In this document: positions 1-6,737 of the stretch, piece by piece
Layout of the letters: the number at the start of each line of letters is the position of its first letter
Position numbering within the stretch: position 1 is the first letter of the stretch
Assembly: GCF_002866925.1 (NCBI RefSeq)
Contig: NZ_PKUQ01000022.1
Coordinates: forward strand, 164,401 to 228,400
Length of the DNA: 64,000 bases
Direction of reading: 5' to 3'
Origin: Cohaesibacter celericrescens
GTDB lineage: Bacteria > Pseudomonadota > Alphaproteobacteria > Rhizobiales > Cohaesibacteraceae
Made by a program: the position numbers and the translations under genes
The notes under the pieces: generated by a model
Database searches by the model: none
The model's input: the letters and a program-made list of their open reading frames with translations, nothing else
Told to the model about the DNA's origin: nothing

Positions 1-766
1 GAGCAACATCAAATAAATCGGGGCTTTGATCCGCACCGAATAATTCTCGATCCACATCAACCAACAGTGCAGGATTGTGATAGGCAGAGCGCCCCATCAT
101 CACCCCGTCCACGTGCTCATAATGTGTTTGGGCAGCGTCAAGACCGGTGATGCCACCATTGATCGCAATATGCACATGAGGCAGACGCTGCTTTAGACGA
201 TAGACCCGATCATAGTTCAGCGGTGGGATGTCCCTATTTTCCTTTGGGCTGAGACCTTGTAGCCACGCTTTGCGTGCATGAACCGTCAACCCGTCACAAC
301 CAACACTGAGCACCTGATCAACAAGAGTGTCTAAAGCTTGTTCTTCATCTTGTTCATCAATCCCGATGCGGCATTTAACCGTCACCGGAATATCGCAAAC
401 CGCCTTCATCGCCTCTACACAGCGGGCAACGAGGTCTGGCTCGGCCATCAAACAGGCACCAAAGCGGCCGGATTGAACACGATCAGACGGACAACCAACA
501 TTAAGGTTGATTTCATCATAGCCCCAATCGGCACAAATGTGTGTTGCTTCTGCCAGAGCCTGAGGATCCGACCCACCCAATTGCAAAGCAACTGGATGTT
601 CGGTGTCATCAAACCCGATAAGATGGTCACGGTCACCATGAATGACGGCGCCTGTCGTAACCATCTCTGTATAAAGCAACGCCTGTTTCGAAAGCTGCCG
701 ATGGAAATAGCGACAATGCCTATCCGTCCACTCCATCATGGGCGCAACCGAGAACACCTTAGCCAT
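1..766 (-). CDS. dusA: tRNA-dihydrouridine(20/20a) synthase DusA (partial, 3' end outside window)
   Basis: FMN-dependent enzyme that reduces uridine in the tRNA D-loop. 255 codons are visible from the ATG at 764-766. The N-terminus ([20 protein letters not shown]) and the [10 protein letters not shown] motif with the catalytic Cys at about residue 92, followed by GRFGACLM, are hallmarks of DusA rather than DusB or DusC. The gene runs off the left edge. Its first codons lie in the phage attachment core, so the start codon and leader are now supplied by prophage DNA. A weak GGAAA precedes the ATG by about 20 bases. The family identity is firm; whether the promoter still works is unknown. Confidence 0.95.
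   Translation of the reverse strand, partial: MAKVFSVAPMMEWTDRHCRYFHRQLSKQALLYTEMVTTGAVIHGDRDHLIGFDDTEHPVALQLGGSDPQALAEATHICADWGYDEINLNVGCPSDRVQSGRFGACLMAEPDLVARCVEAMKAVCDIPVTVKCRIGIDEQDEEQALDTLVDQVLSVGCDGLTVHARKAWLQGLSPKENRDIPPLNYDRVYRLKQRLPHVHIAINGGITGLDAAQTHYEHVDGVMMGRSAYHNPALLVDVDRELFGADQSPDLFDVA
732..762. repeat. attL core (31 bp) inside a 132-bp repeat
   Basis: 31 bases starting TCCATCATGGGCG are identical to 37400-37430 and encode codons 2-11 of dusA on the minus strand. Similarity continues rightward: 732-863 matches 37400-37531 with only two mismatches (at 763 and 785). Crossover most likely lies within the first 31 bases, because left of 732 is intact dusA while left of 37400 is phage DNA. 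The longer match is explained by a second related prophage end at the right junction. Confidence 0.9.
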
Positions 767-819
767 TGATTTGTATTGTTCTTTTATATTTTCCAATGAC
801 TTGACTGCCTTTTGATGTG

Positions 820-906
820 GTACGATTTGTTCTCATTCAAACCCATTATTGACTATTTCTGCCTATGCAGTACGATTTAGTCGTACCATTTTCAAGAAAG
901 TCGTAC
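820..906. promoter_or_regulatory. GTACGA repeat cluster before the integrase
   Basis: GTACGA occurs at 820-825 and 870-875, and its inverse TCGTAC at 881-886 and 901-906. The middle pair forms the palindrome GTACGA-TTTAG-TCGTAC (870-886). The cluster lies between the att core and the integrase start, where arm-type integrase sites or an integrase-controlling operator would be expected. The remnant prophage has a different direct repeat at the matching place (37546-37578). Confidence 0.55.
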
Positions 907-908
907 TC

Positions 909-1994
909 ATGGGAACTATAAACGAACGCAAGCGAAAAAACGGGTCTGTTGCTTATTGCGCGCAGATTGTCATAAAGCGAGACGGCAACATTGTCCACCG
1001 CGAGAGCAAGACATTTGATAGAAAGCGGATCGCAGAGAAATGGCTGTATAAACGTGAAGATGAGCTATCAAAGCCTGATGCACTAAAGAAGCAAACAGGC
1101 AAGACGCTTGCAAATGCAATCGACAAATATGTAAAGACCAGCCAGAAGCAGATTGGCAGAACCAAGACGCAAGTGCTCAACACCATCAAAAACGAGTATG
1201 ACATTGCCCAGCAAGATTGCTCTGACATCAACAGTCAGGCGCTTGTTGAGTTTGTGGAAGAGCTGAATACCAGAATGACCCCACAGACAGCACAAAACTA
1301 CATGTCGCACCTTGGGGCTATTTTTTCGATTGCCAAACCGGCATGGGGCTTCCAGCTCAACAAGCAAGCCCATGTTGACGCGATGGCCGTATCAAAGAGA
1401 TTGGGGCTGACCGGCAAAGCTGTAAGCCGAGAGCGCCGCCCTACTCTGCAAGAGCTCGATTTGCTGATTAAGCATTTTCAACACAAGGCAAAGTTTCGCA
1501 AGCAAAGCATTCCCATGCAGCACATCATTCCCTTTGCGCTTTTTTCAACCAGACGGCAGGAAGAGATCTGCACCATCCAGTGGGATGACCTAGACAGAGA
1601 AGGAAAACGTATTCTTGTGCGCGACATGAAGAACCCAGGCGAGAAGATAGGTAACAATGTCTGGTGCGATCTGCCTGACCCTTGTCTCGACATCATCGAA
1701 GCGCAGCCTGAAACAGCAGCGCAGATCTTTCCCTATAATCACAGATCAATCAGCGCGGCCTTCACGCGGGCGTGCCACTTCCTTCAGATCGAGGATTTGC
1801 GGTTTCACGATCTGCGCCATGAAGGTGCAAGCCGCCTGTTCGAGATGGGCTATAACATCCCACACGCTGCAGCCGTCACCGGCCACCGTTCCTGGTCTAG
1901 TCTTAAGCGCTATACGCACATTCGGCAGACCGGTGACAAATATGAAGGATGGAATTTCATCGACAGCTTGTTCTTCCAGACACAAAATGACTAA
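909..1994 (+). CDS. int: Tyrosine-type site-specific integrase (dusA-targeting)
   Basis: 361-residue tyrosine recombinase that should insert and excise the prophage at dusA. It has an N-terminal arm-binding region, a SAM-like core-binding domain (about 65-165) and a catalytic domain. Catalytic residues are visible: Arg in STRRQEEI (about 216), HDLRH giving H300 and R303, H326 in TGHRSW, and the Tyr nucleophile about 335 in LKRYTHI. The start at 909 is preferred over an upstream in-frame ATG (849) because the protein reads as conserved from MGTINERK and the remnant copy at 37577 begins the same way (MGTISERK). It points away from dusA and sits next to attL. Confidence 0.93.
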   Translation: MGTINERKRKNGSVAYCAQIVIKRDGNIVHRESKTFDRKRIAEKWLYKREDELSKPDALKKQTGKTLANAIDKYVKTSQKQIGRTKTQVLNTIKNEYDIAQQDCSDINSQALVEFVEELNTRMTPQTAQNYMSHLGAIFSIAKPAWGFQLNKQAHVDAMAVSKRLGLTGKAVSRERRPTLQELDLLIKHFQHKAKFRKQSIPMQHIIPFALFSTRRQEEICTIQWDDLDREGKRILVRDMKNPGEKIGNNVWCDLPDPCLDIIEAQPETAAQIFPYNHRSISAAFTRACHFLQIEDLRFHDLRHEGASRLFEMGYNIPHAAAVTGHRSWSSLKRYTHIRQTGDKYEGWNFIDSLFFQTQND

Positions 1995-2034
1995 ACCATT
2001 ACGGACTCAAGCCACTAGAATTTTGGTTCTGGTT

Positions 2035-2691
2035 CTAAATTTTAATGCACTTTTTTGGCGTTTTGCTTTCACCACATTTTATGGTGAAGCAAATATTCTC
2101 ATCAAGAGTTAAGTCGCGAACAAAACTGATTTTTCTCCAATAGGTTCCTGCCTTTTCCTCATTGAAGATTGGTTGCAAAAAATGATAGGTTTGCATTCTT
2201 CTCCTTACAAACTCTGTTTTCATCGCGTCATCAGCATCACTTTCTGCAGAAAACTCGGGAACTTTAGATCCTGATATTGTTTCCTCCAAATACACAGGCT
2301 CATCACCGCCGGCGAAAACGTCGTGGCCAAAATCCACATACATTTGGCAATGACTGTAGTCACCGATTCTGGTTTTACGAACCAATAATTGGCCTCCAAC
2401 TATTAAGACATCTTTTCCGATAGATAACTGAAAATCAGAAAAATTTTCGTAGCCGATTATAGATAAATCATTGGCATCTGCTGCAACAAGATCAGTTATT
2501 TTTACCTCCGACTTAACATCGTCAACCAAGTCTTTGTACACATCTCGAAAAAGATAAGTAGTACCAACAACCGAAATGATCGCCGTCCCCCAAACCATCC
2601 AACGGAATTTACTAAATCTCTGTGGAAAAAGTATTCCACCAGAACTCAAAAAAAGAAGAGCTAACGCGACGAATTTTAGAGTCAGCAACAC
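2035..2691 (-). CDS. Hypothetical membrane-anchored protein (possible moron)
   Basis: 218 residues, not recognised. Two hydrophobic segments lie near the N-terminus (about 2-22 and 31-50), followed by a soluble domain of about 165 residues with scattered Cys near the C-terminus (ICFTIKCGES, KKCIKI). A large extracytoplasmic or cytoplasmic domain on a short membrane anchor is plausible. Composition is clearly more AT-rich than the neighbouring lysis genes, and the gene sits alone between a hairpin terminator and the integrase. These are typical signs of a moron, a cargo gene expressed by the lysogen. Superinfection exclusion or surface modification is possible but unproven. Confidence 0.6.
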   Translation of the reverse strand: MLLTLKFVALALLFLSSGGILFPQRFSKFRWMVWGTAIISVVGTTYLFRDVYKDLVDDVKSEVKITDLVAADANDLSIIGYENFSDFQLSIGKDVLIVGGQLLVRKTRIGDYSHCQMYVDFGHDVFAGGDEPVYLEETISGSKVPEFSAESDADDAMKTEFVRRRMQTYHFLQPIFNEEKAGTYWRKISFVRDLTLDENICFTIKCGESKTPKKCIKI

Positions 2692-2730
2692 TGGTGAACG
2701 ACTTTCGGTTGTTGGAAATTTGATTTTTTG

Positions 2731-2749
2731 AAAGGCCTGACGGCCTTTT
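2731..2749. terminator. Hairpin terminator between lysis operon and moron
   Basis: AAAGGCC-TGAC-GGCCTTT is a perfect 7-bp stem with a tetraloop and flanking T-rich sequence on both sides, so it could end transcription in either direction. It separates the end of the late minus-strand operon (2898) from the 2035-2691 gene. The rest of 2692-2897 is AT-rich and shows no gene. Confidence 0.6.
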
Positions 2750-2897
2750 ACAGTTAGATACTACAGGACTATATTCAGCACTCAAAACGCTTTATACCGA
2801 GATACGTTTAACTTCACATATCTATTTCTGCGCTTTCTATTTCTAACTTCTCTAACCACTGATAAATATGTAAAATCGAATCCCCAAGTCGACAGCG

Positions 2898-3092
2898 TCA
2901 CTTATCCGCCTTCTCGTCCAGCTTCTCTTCAATGCGCCTGAGACTTTCAAAGATCCGGTCAGTGGCCTTGCCATAGCCTTTCATACGCTCTTCAAGCACC
3001 ATGATTTTTGCCCGTTGCATGAAATGAGAACCGGACACAGCGGCCACGATTGCGGCTATATAAAGCAAGTCTTTGATTTCAGCGCTCACCAT
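2898..3092 (-). CDS. Small single-pass membrane protein in lysis cassette
   Basis: 64 residues with one transmembrane helix near the N-terminus (about 7-25) and a charged, probably coiled-coil C-terminal half (ERMKGYGKATDRIFESLRRI). The ATG at 3092 is chosen over a GTG at 3113 because AGGTGAGGG lies just upstream of it. It is the last gene of the lysis cassette, 8 bases after the outer-spanin gene. It could be a second holin or antiholin; no motif settles this. Confidence 0.6.
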   Translation of the reverse strand: MVSAEIKDLLYIAAIVAAVSGSHFMQRAKIMVLEERMKGYGKATDRIFESLRRIEEKLDEKADK

Positions 3093-3100
3093 GCCCTCAC

Positions 3101-3355
3101 CTATCGCCCACACTGTTGGCGGATCACATCTTGATTGACCTTCAAATCTTTCAGGAAGTCTTCAGCCCCCGTGGGAGCATCGGTTTTGAGGTGACCATTG
3201 GCCGTCAGCCATTTGCGAAACTCTGCCTTGACCGCTGGCGACACGCGCACCACACGCGCTTCGCACAGGCTGTTTATGATGGCTTGGTCAGTCTGACAAC
3301 CAGCCAACAGGCCACTAAAGGCCATCAATGAGAGCGCCAAAATCATCTTGTGCAT
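3101..3355 (-). CDS. Rz1-like outer-membrane spanin lipoprotein (o-spanin)
   Basis: 84 residues with a classic lipoprotein signal: MHKMILALSL, a hydrophobic stretch, then the lipobox LLAGC (Cys at 20). The remainder is a short periplasmic domain. It overlaps the 3' end of the upstream gene (3315-3536) by 41 bases in another frame. A lipoprotein gene overlapping the end of a membrane-anchored coiled-coil gene next to a holin and endolysin is the known arrangement of two-component spanins, which fuse inner and outer membranes in the last step of lysis. AAGGA precedes the ATG. The function rests on architecture, not sequence similarity. Confidence 0.7.
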   Translation of the reverse strand: MHKMILALSLMAFSGLLAGCQTDQAIINSLCEARVVRVSPAVKAEFRKWLTANGHLKTDAPTGAEDFLKDLKVNQDVIRQQCGR

Positions 3356-3536
3356 CGGTTTTTTCCTTGATGGTTTGCGCCTGGTCTTTCACTTTGAGCT
3401 GTTCTTTCAGCGCATCATTCTGCGCCTTCAATTCCCCTGCTTCACGCAAGGCAGAATTGGCAACACGGTCCTGATAAAGCCCCCGCAGAAACTCACCTAG
3501 GAAGCCAAGCAGAGCACCTATAATCCATTCCAACAT
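3315..3536 (-). CDS. Rz-like inner-membrane spanin (i-spanin)
   Basis: 73 residues: an N-terminal membrane anchor (MLEWIIGALLGFLGEFLRGL) followed by a continuous coiled coil rich in Ala, Leu, Lys and Glu. This is the usual i-spanin plan, in which the coiled coil reaches the lipoprotein partner encoded by the overlapping next gene. AAGGA precedes the ATG at 3536. It lies directly downstream of the holin candidate. It is shorter than lambda Rz (about 150 residues), which fits the small spanins of many siphophages. Confidence 0.65.
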   Translation of the reverse strand: MLEWIIGALLGFLGEFLRGLYQDRVANSALREAGELKAQNDALKEQLKVKDQAQTIKEKTDAQDDFGALIDGL

Positions 3537-3562
3537 GCTGCCAATCCTTTTGTTGATTTGCG

Positions 3563-4048
3563 TTAAGCGCCAGCCTGCGCAGACATATCCATCTCAACCA
3601 GCAGCTTTTCACCGAACTTGGCTTTGATCAGATCGGCCAGCTTGTCTGGGGTAAGACCAAAATACCGGACCGCATCAGGGCTCATCTTGACGACATAATT
3701 TGCGACCAGTGCCACCACTTCGCTGTCAACATCGAATGAGGTTTTGCCGTCCACCTTCTTCACCATCACTTCAAGGCCGCTGCCTATGCCGCGCTCGATC
3801 GCGCCGTGCAGGCTCTCGCGCTGTTTGGCGTCCAGCTGAAGGCCAAACAGCTTTTTGCCAGCCCACGCCAAGGTACCCACCAGAATGGCGGCAATAATCT
3901 CAGCCAAGCCCTGAACGACATCACCTGCCAACGTTGAAAGGGGGGAAAGATCAATGGTCGCCGCATTGGCTGGTATGGCCAGTGCAACAAAAGCAAGAGA
4001 GCCTAAAATCAAACAGGCTTTCATCTTGGAAAAGTTAGATAGTGTCAT
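3563..4048 (-). CDS. Probable phage holin (LLH-like) with N-terminal signal segment
   Basis: 161 residues. The N-terminus resembles a signal sequence (about 11-32, ending IPANAA). A second hydrophobic helix follows (LAEIIAAILVGTLAWAGKKL), then a soluble C-terminal domain. The sequence after the second helix (LDAKQRESLHGAIERGI) is of the kind found in LLH-family holins. Holins make the membrane lesion that releases or activates the endolysin encoded just upstream. The start at 4048 is preferred over 4063 because GGAG lies 9 bases before it. A copy of the late-gene motif sits upstream at 4110-4124. Confidence 0.65.
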   Translation of the reverse strand: MTLSNFSKMKACLILGSLAFVALAIPANAATIDLSPLSTLAGDVVQGLAEIIAAILVGTLAWAGKKLFGLQLDAKQRESLHGAIERGIGSGLEVMVKKVDGKTSFDVDSEVVALVANYVVKMSPDAVRYFGLTPDKLADLIKAKFGEKLLVEMDMSAQAGA

Positions 4049-4063
4049 GGGTTCATGCTCCAT

Positions 4064-4208
4064 AGAGTTTGTTTAAAACGTCGATGATTCATGATCCCAC
4101 GACTTCTGGATTGGTTGATAAGTCAGGCAAGACCGCAAAGCGGTCGAAGCCGAACGCAAGCGAAGCGCGCCAGTTCATTGCCAGGGCAATGAACGAGAGC
4201 AATCGCCA
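4064..4208 (-). other. Structured spacer between endolysin and holin
   Basis: No gene here. Two strong hairpins occur: a perfect 10-bp stem GTTCATTGCC/GGCAATGAAC (4173-4194, two-base spacer) and GACCGC-AAA-GCGGTC (4131-4145). They are followed on the minus strand by the late motif. The spacer probably contains an RNA processing, termination or attenuation element between the endolysin stop and holin start. Confidence 0.5.
4110..4124 (-). promoter_or_regulatory. Late-unit motif, copy 1 (upstream of holin)
   Basis: Minus-strand GACTTATCAACCAAT. It is one of four related copies (4110, 5010, 8326, 25131), each between a gene end or gap and the start of a minus-strand late gene. It lies 62 bases before the holin ATG at 4048. 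Confidence 0.5.
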
Positions 4209-4958
4209 TCAAGCCTCGTTGCGAGACACCACTCCATTCGAGTTGACGACCGGCAGATATTCAAAGCCAACCTTGCCATAGACTTCAACGCCAGCCGGAT
4301 AGTGGTAGGAAACCACCCGATCAGTCGAGAATGGTTTGATGGTCACCGCATCGCCCTGGTTGCCACCCAACACCATCAGATTGCCATGCTGGTCACGGCC
4401 CACAACAATGCCGACATGACCATATTTGCCGTTGCGTGTTTTGCGCCAGAAGACAACAACCGCCCCCACCGCTGGCCCGTCCAGCCCCTGCCCCCATCCT
4501 TGCCAATAGTAGGATTTTGCGCCCGCCGATCGCGTCGACCGGATCCCGCATTCCTCCAACACCCCGCCAACAAATCCCGCGCACCATGCGGTTTCATCAT
4601 CGGTGAAAGGCATACGGATCAATTGCCACCATTCAAGGATTTTTGGATTGTGCCGGTTGCCCTTATATTCACGCAAGCCCAGATAGGATCGGCCAACCTG
4701 CAGCCAAATAGGCTCTTGGCCGTCCGCCTCGATCTTCTCATAATCCTTGCGGTCAGCGGTCACCGTATCAACGCTCCCGTCAAACAACGCTGCCTCGGTC
4801 AATGGCCCCACATACGACCGCGCCCGATAGCCGATGGACTTTTTGAAATTGATGATGGCCCGATCGGTGATAAGCCCTCGAATCCCGTCGACCCTGGCCA
4901 GATAAAAACCCTTGGCTTTCAGGGCCATTTGAATGCGTTTGATTTTGCTTTTAGTCAT
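4209..4958 (-). CDS. Endolysin: peptidoglycan-binding domain plus Cys/His peptidase (TIGR02594-type)
   Basis: 249-residue cell-wall hydrolase. Residues about 5-60 form a peptidoglycan-binding-1 domain (KIKRIQMALKAKGFYLARVD, then TDRAIINFKK). Residues about 85-235 form a CHAP/NlpC-like peptidase: the catalytic Cys is probably C126 in DETAWCAGFVG and the His H181 in GKYGHVGIVVG. There is no signal peptide, so release should depend on the holin. The ATG directly follows a hairpin with a T-run that also holds the only Shine-Dalgarno-like GGGGA. It is a second peptidase distinct from the tail-associated NlpC protein at 12318. Confidence 0.88.
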   Translation of the reverse strand: MTKSKIKRIQMALKAKGFYLARVDGIRGLITDRAIINFKKSIGYRARSYVGPLTEAALFDGSVDTVTADRKDYEKIEADGQEPIWLQVGRSYLGLREYKGNRHNPKILEWWQLIRMPFTDDETAWCAGFVGGVLEECGIRSTRSAGAKSYYWQGWGQGLDGPAVGAVVVFWRKTRNGKYGHVGIVVGRDQHGNLMVLGGNQGDAVTIKPFSTDRVVSYHYPAGVEVYGKVGFEYLPVVNSNGVVSRNEA

Positions 4959-4994
4959 AAAAAATCCCCAGATAAGGTTGAACTCATCTGAGGA
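4959..4994 (-). terminator. Terminator-like hairpin in the endolysin leader
   Basis: On the minus strand TCCTCAGAT and ATCTGGGGA pair over 9 bp (one T-G wobble) around a 12-base loop and are followed by six T, which abut the endolysin ATG. The GGGGA of the 3' arm is the only apparent ribosome binding site. The hairpin could end transcription before lysis genes, mask translation, or both. Confidence 0.65.
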
Positions 4995-5009
4995 TAGGTG
5001 CGGATTCAG

Positions 5010-5025
5010 ATCGGTTGATTAGTTG
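5010..5025 (-). promoter_or_regulatory. Late-unit motif, copy 2 (upstream of endolysin)
   Basis: Minus-strand CAACTAATCAACCGAT, 51 bases before the endolysin ATG and just upstream of its leader hairpin. The core AATCAACCGAT is shared exactly with copy 3 at 8326. Confidence 0.55.
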
Positions 5026-5177
5026 CCTTCACGCGCTCAACAAAGCAACTAAAACAATCTGCCCGCCTGTTAATTTTGTTTCATTAAAACAAGTGACTAA
5101 ATACGTTTTCTGACATACTCAGGATTGCATTTCGAATAATTCCAAATTACTATATATTTGTACTTAGGAATATTCAA

Positions 5178-5408
5178 ATGCTCGTAACACTTATCTCTTC
5201 TGCGATATTGACCGGTTTTTTAGCAATGAGCGGCTGGCTCTTGATCCCACTAGCTTTAAGCTATGGATTAATTGCAGTTGAACAGGCAGACACAATCTAT
5301 TCAAACGCATTTGCGCTGCTCATATCGATCTGGATCCTTCTAAATTTGATCCCTTTTTGTTTGATTATGTGGCATGCATACGCTTCTGACGACGATAAAG
5401 AAGAGTAA
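5178..5408 (+). CDS. Small two-pass membrane protein (plus-strand moron)
   Basis: 76 residues with two hydrophobic helices (about 2-32 and 43-67) and an acidic tail (SDDDKEE). Not recognised. It is on the opposite strand to the flanking late genes, between the tail fibre end and the lysis cassette. Its upstream DNA (5095-5175) is AT-rich and could hold its own promoter; AGGA lies about 9 bases before the ATG. Position, strand and composition suggest a lysogen-expressed accessory gene. An antiholin is an alternative because it borders the lysis genes. Confidence 0.6.
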   Translation: MLVTLISSAILTGFLAMSGWLLIPLALSYGLIAVEQADTIYSNAFALLISIWILLNLIPFCLIMWHAYASDDDKEE

Positions 5409-5427
5409 GACTGAGTGAATTTTTCAT

Positions 5428-6237
5428 TCACTGGACCACTGCACGATCAGTAATCCTGCGCCAGTTGCCACCGTCAGAGAAAGCCGGCACCGCCCCGCCA
5501 GTCTCGTCATAAACATAGATCATGGCTGATGACCCAGCCACCGCTGCATCGGGCAAACCGGCAACCGAATATTGTTTCAGCTTCATAGCCGCACCAAATT
5601 CCACCATGCCGCTGTTGCGATCGATGGTCATGGCTTGATTCCAGATCGAGCCGTCTGCACTGACCTTGAATTCAAAATCATCAGAACCGGTCAAGCCTAT
5701 CTCGGCACGGCCAGACCAGTTGGACTGGAACAAAAACGAAGCCGTATCACCCACCGCATTTTTGTTGACCTTGACTTGATGGCCCGCGCCCGCATGATTG
5801 AACAGGCTGGCCGCAGACCGGATTGCCAGACGGTTGGTCGCGTCTGCCGTGGTGTTGATCCCAACCATGGCCGCATTTTGCAGACTGGTGATTTCATTGG
5901 CGACGATCCACGCAGCACCAGACCAGACATAAAGCCTCTCAGTGTCCTCGATCCACGCACGCCAGCCATTTTGCGGCTGATAGAAAATCCATGCTCCGCC
6001 CTGCCAACTGGCGATCTGATTGTCTTTGCCCACCCAGTCACCTGACGCACCGACCCCGACAATATATCGCGCTCCATCATCAGGGCTGGCTGGTGCAACA
6101 TCCAGCGCCATAGATACAACAGATAGATGCAACAGGGCATCGAGCATCAGCAATGCTTCATTGTGCGTCACATGCTTTTGCGCCTGATCAGAGGCAATAT
6201 AGGGCAAGGCCAGATTGCTTGTTTCTGTGTCGCTCAT
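5428..6237 (-). CDS. DUF2793-type tail/fibre protein
   Basis: 269 residues. The first about 90 residues match the DUF2793 pattern (LPYIASDQAQKHVTHNEAL, then ARYIVG, WQGGAWIFYQPQNGWRAWIEDTE), found in alphaproteobacterial phage tail proteins. The C-terminal half is rich in Gly, Ala and Asn with beta-type repeats ending in DGGNWRRITDR, as in fibre tips. It is the last gene of the tail operon. Its start overlaps the stop of the upstream gene by 4 bases (ATGA), indicating translational coupling. Likely host recognition; the receptor is unknown. Confidence 0.75.
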   Translation of the reverse strand: MSDTETSNLALPYIASDQAQKHVTHNEALLMLDALLHLSVVSMALDVAPASPDDGARYIVGVGASGDWVGKDNQIASWQGGAWIFYQPQNGWRAWIEDTERLYVWSGAAWIVANEITSLQNAAMVGINTTADATNRLAIRSAASLFNHAGAGHQVKVNKNAVGDTASFLFQSNWSGRAEIGLTGSDDFEFKVSADGSIWNQAMTIDRNSGMVEFGAAMKLKQYSVAGLPDAAVAGSSAMIYVYDETGGAVPAFSDGGNWRRITDRAVVQ

Positions 6238-6737
6238 AATTCACCTTCCACAATTGCACCGCTCGCAAGCTTGATTGTCGGCATATCCAGCACCATGCCT
6301 GTCCAGGGCCGTGTGATCCCCACACAGCCATTAATATTTTCAACGGTAAAGCTTCGAATATGCGTCAACAGGTTGGCCTTGCGCGGCTTGATGATGACGG
6401 TTCCAGACAGTCCCCAAATTGCTGATATCAAATCTGTGCACTCGCTTGGAACAGATAGCCCGATCATAAAGGCTTCTGGCTGGAACAGCTCTTGAGGCGC
6501 AACCATCCCCTGTTCACCGTCCTCGCCCGCTTCAAATTCGGCCCAACGATAGACAATGTGCGTATCAAGCGTTGCGGCATGGTGCCAGGCACCGGATAAA
6601 TCAAACACAGGCCGGTCTTTTTCTGACCGGACAGCAACGCCCTGATTATCCAGCAACAGGCCAATGCCAACCGCAGCAAGCGCCGCAACAGCCTGCGCCT
6701 CGGTTGGATAGATCAACAAAGCATCTGAATAGTTCAT
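6234..6737 (-). CDS. Hypothetical tail-fibre-associated protein
   Basis: 167 residues, not recognised. No signal peptide or transmembrane helix. It is coupled by 4-base ATGA overlaps to both the large fibre gene upstream and the DUF2793 gene downstream, so it is very probably a fibre accessory or assembly protein. One Cys is near the middle (SECTDLIS) and one near the C-terminus (NGCVGITRPW). Confidence 0.6.
   Translation of the reverse strand: MNYSDALLIYPTEAQAVAALAAVGIGLLLDNQGVAVRSEKDRPVFDLSGAWHHAATLDTHIVYRWAEFEAGEDGEQGMVAPQELFQPEAFMIGLSVPSECTDLISAIWGLSGTVIIKPRKANLLTHIRSFTVENINGCVGITRPWTGMVLDMPTIKLASGAIVEGEL

Noticed and set aside
4069..4281. Plus-strand ORF in the endolysin/holin spacer
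   Set aside because: Opposite to the operon, overlaps the endolysin end and the hairpins, with no ribosome site or motif.
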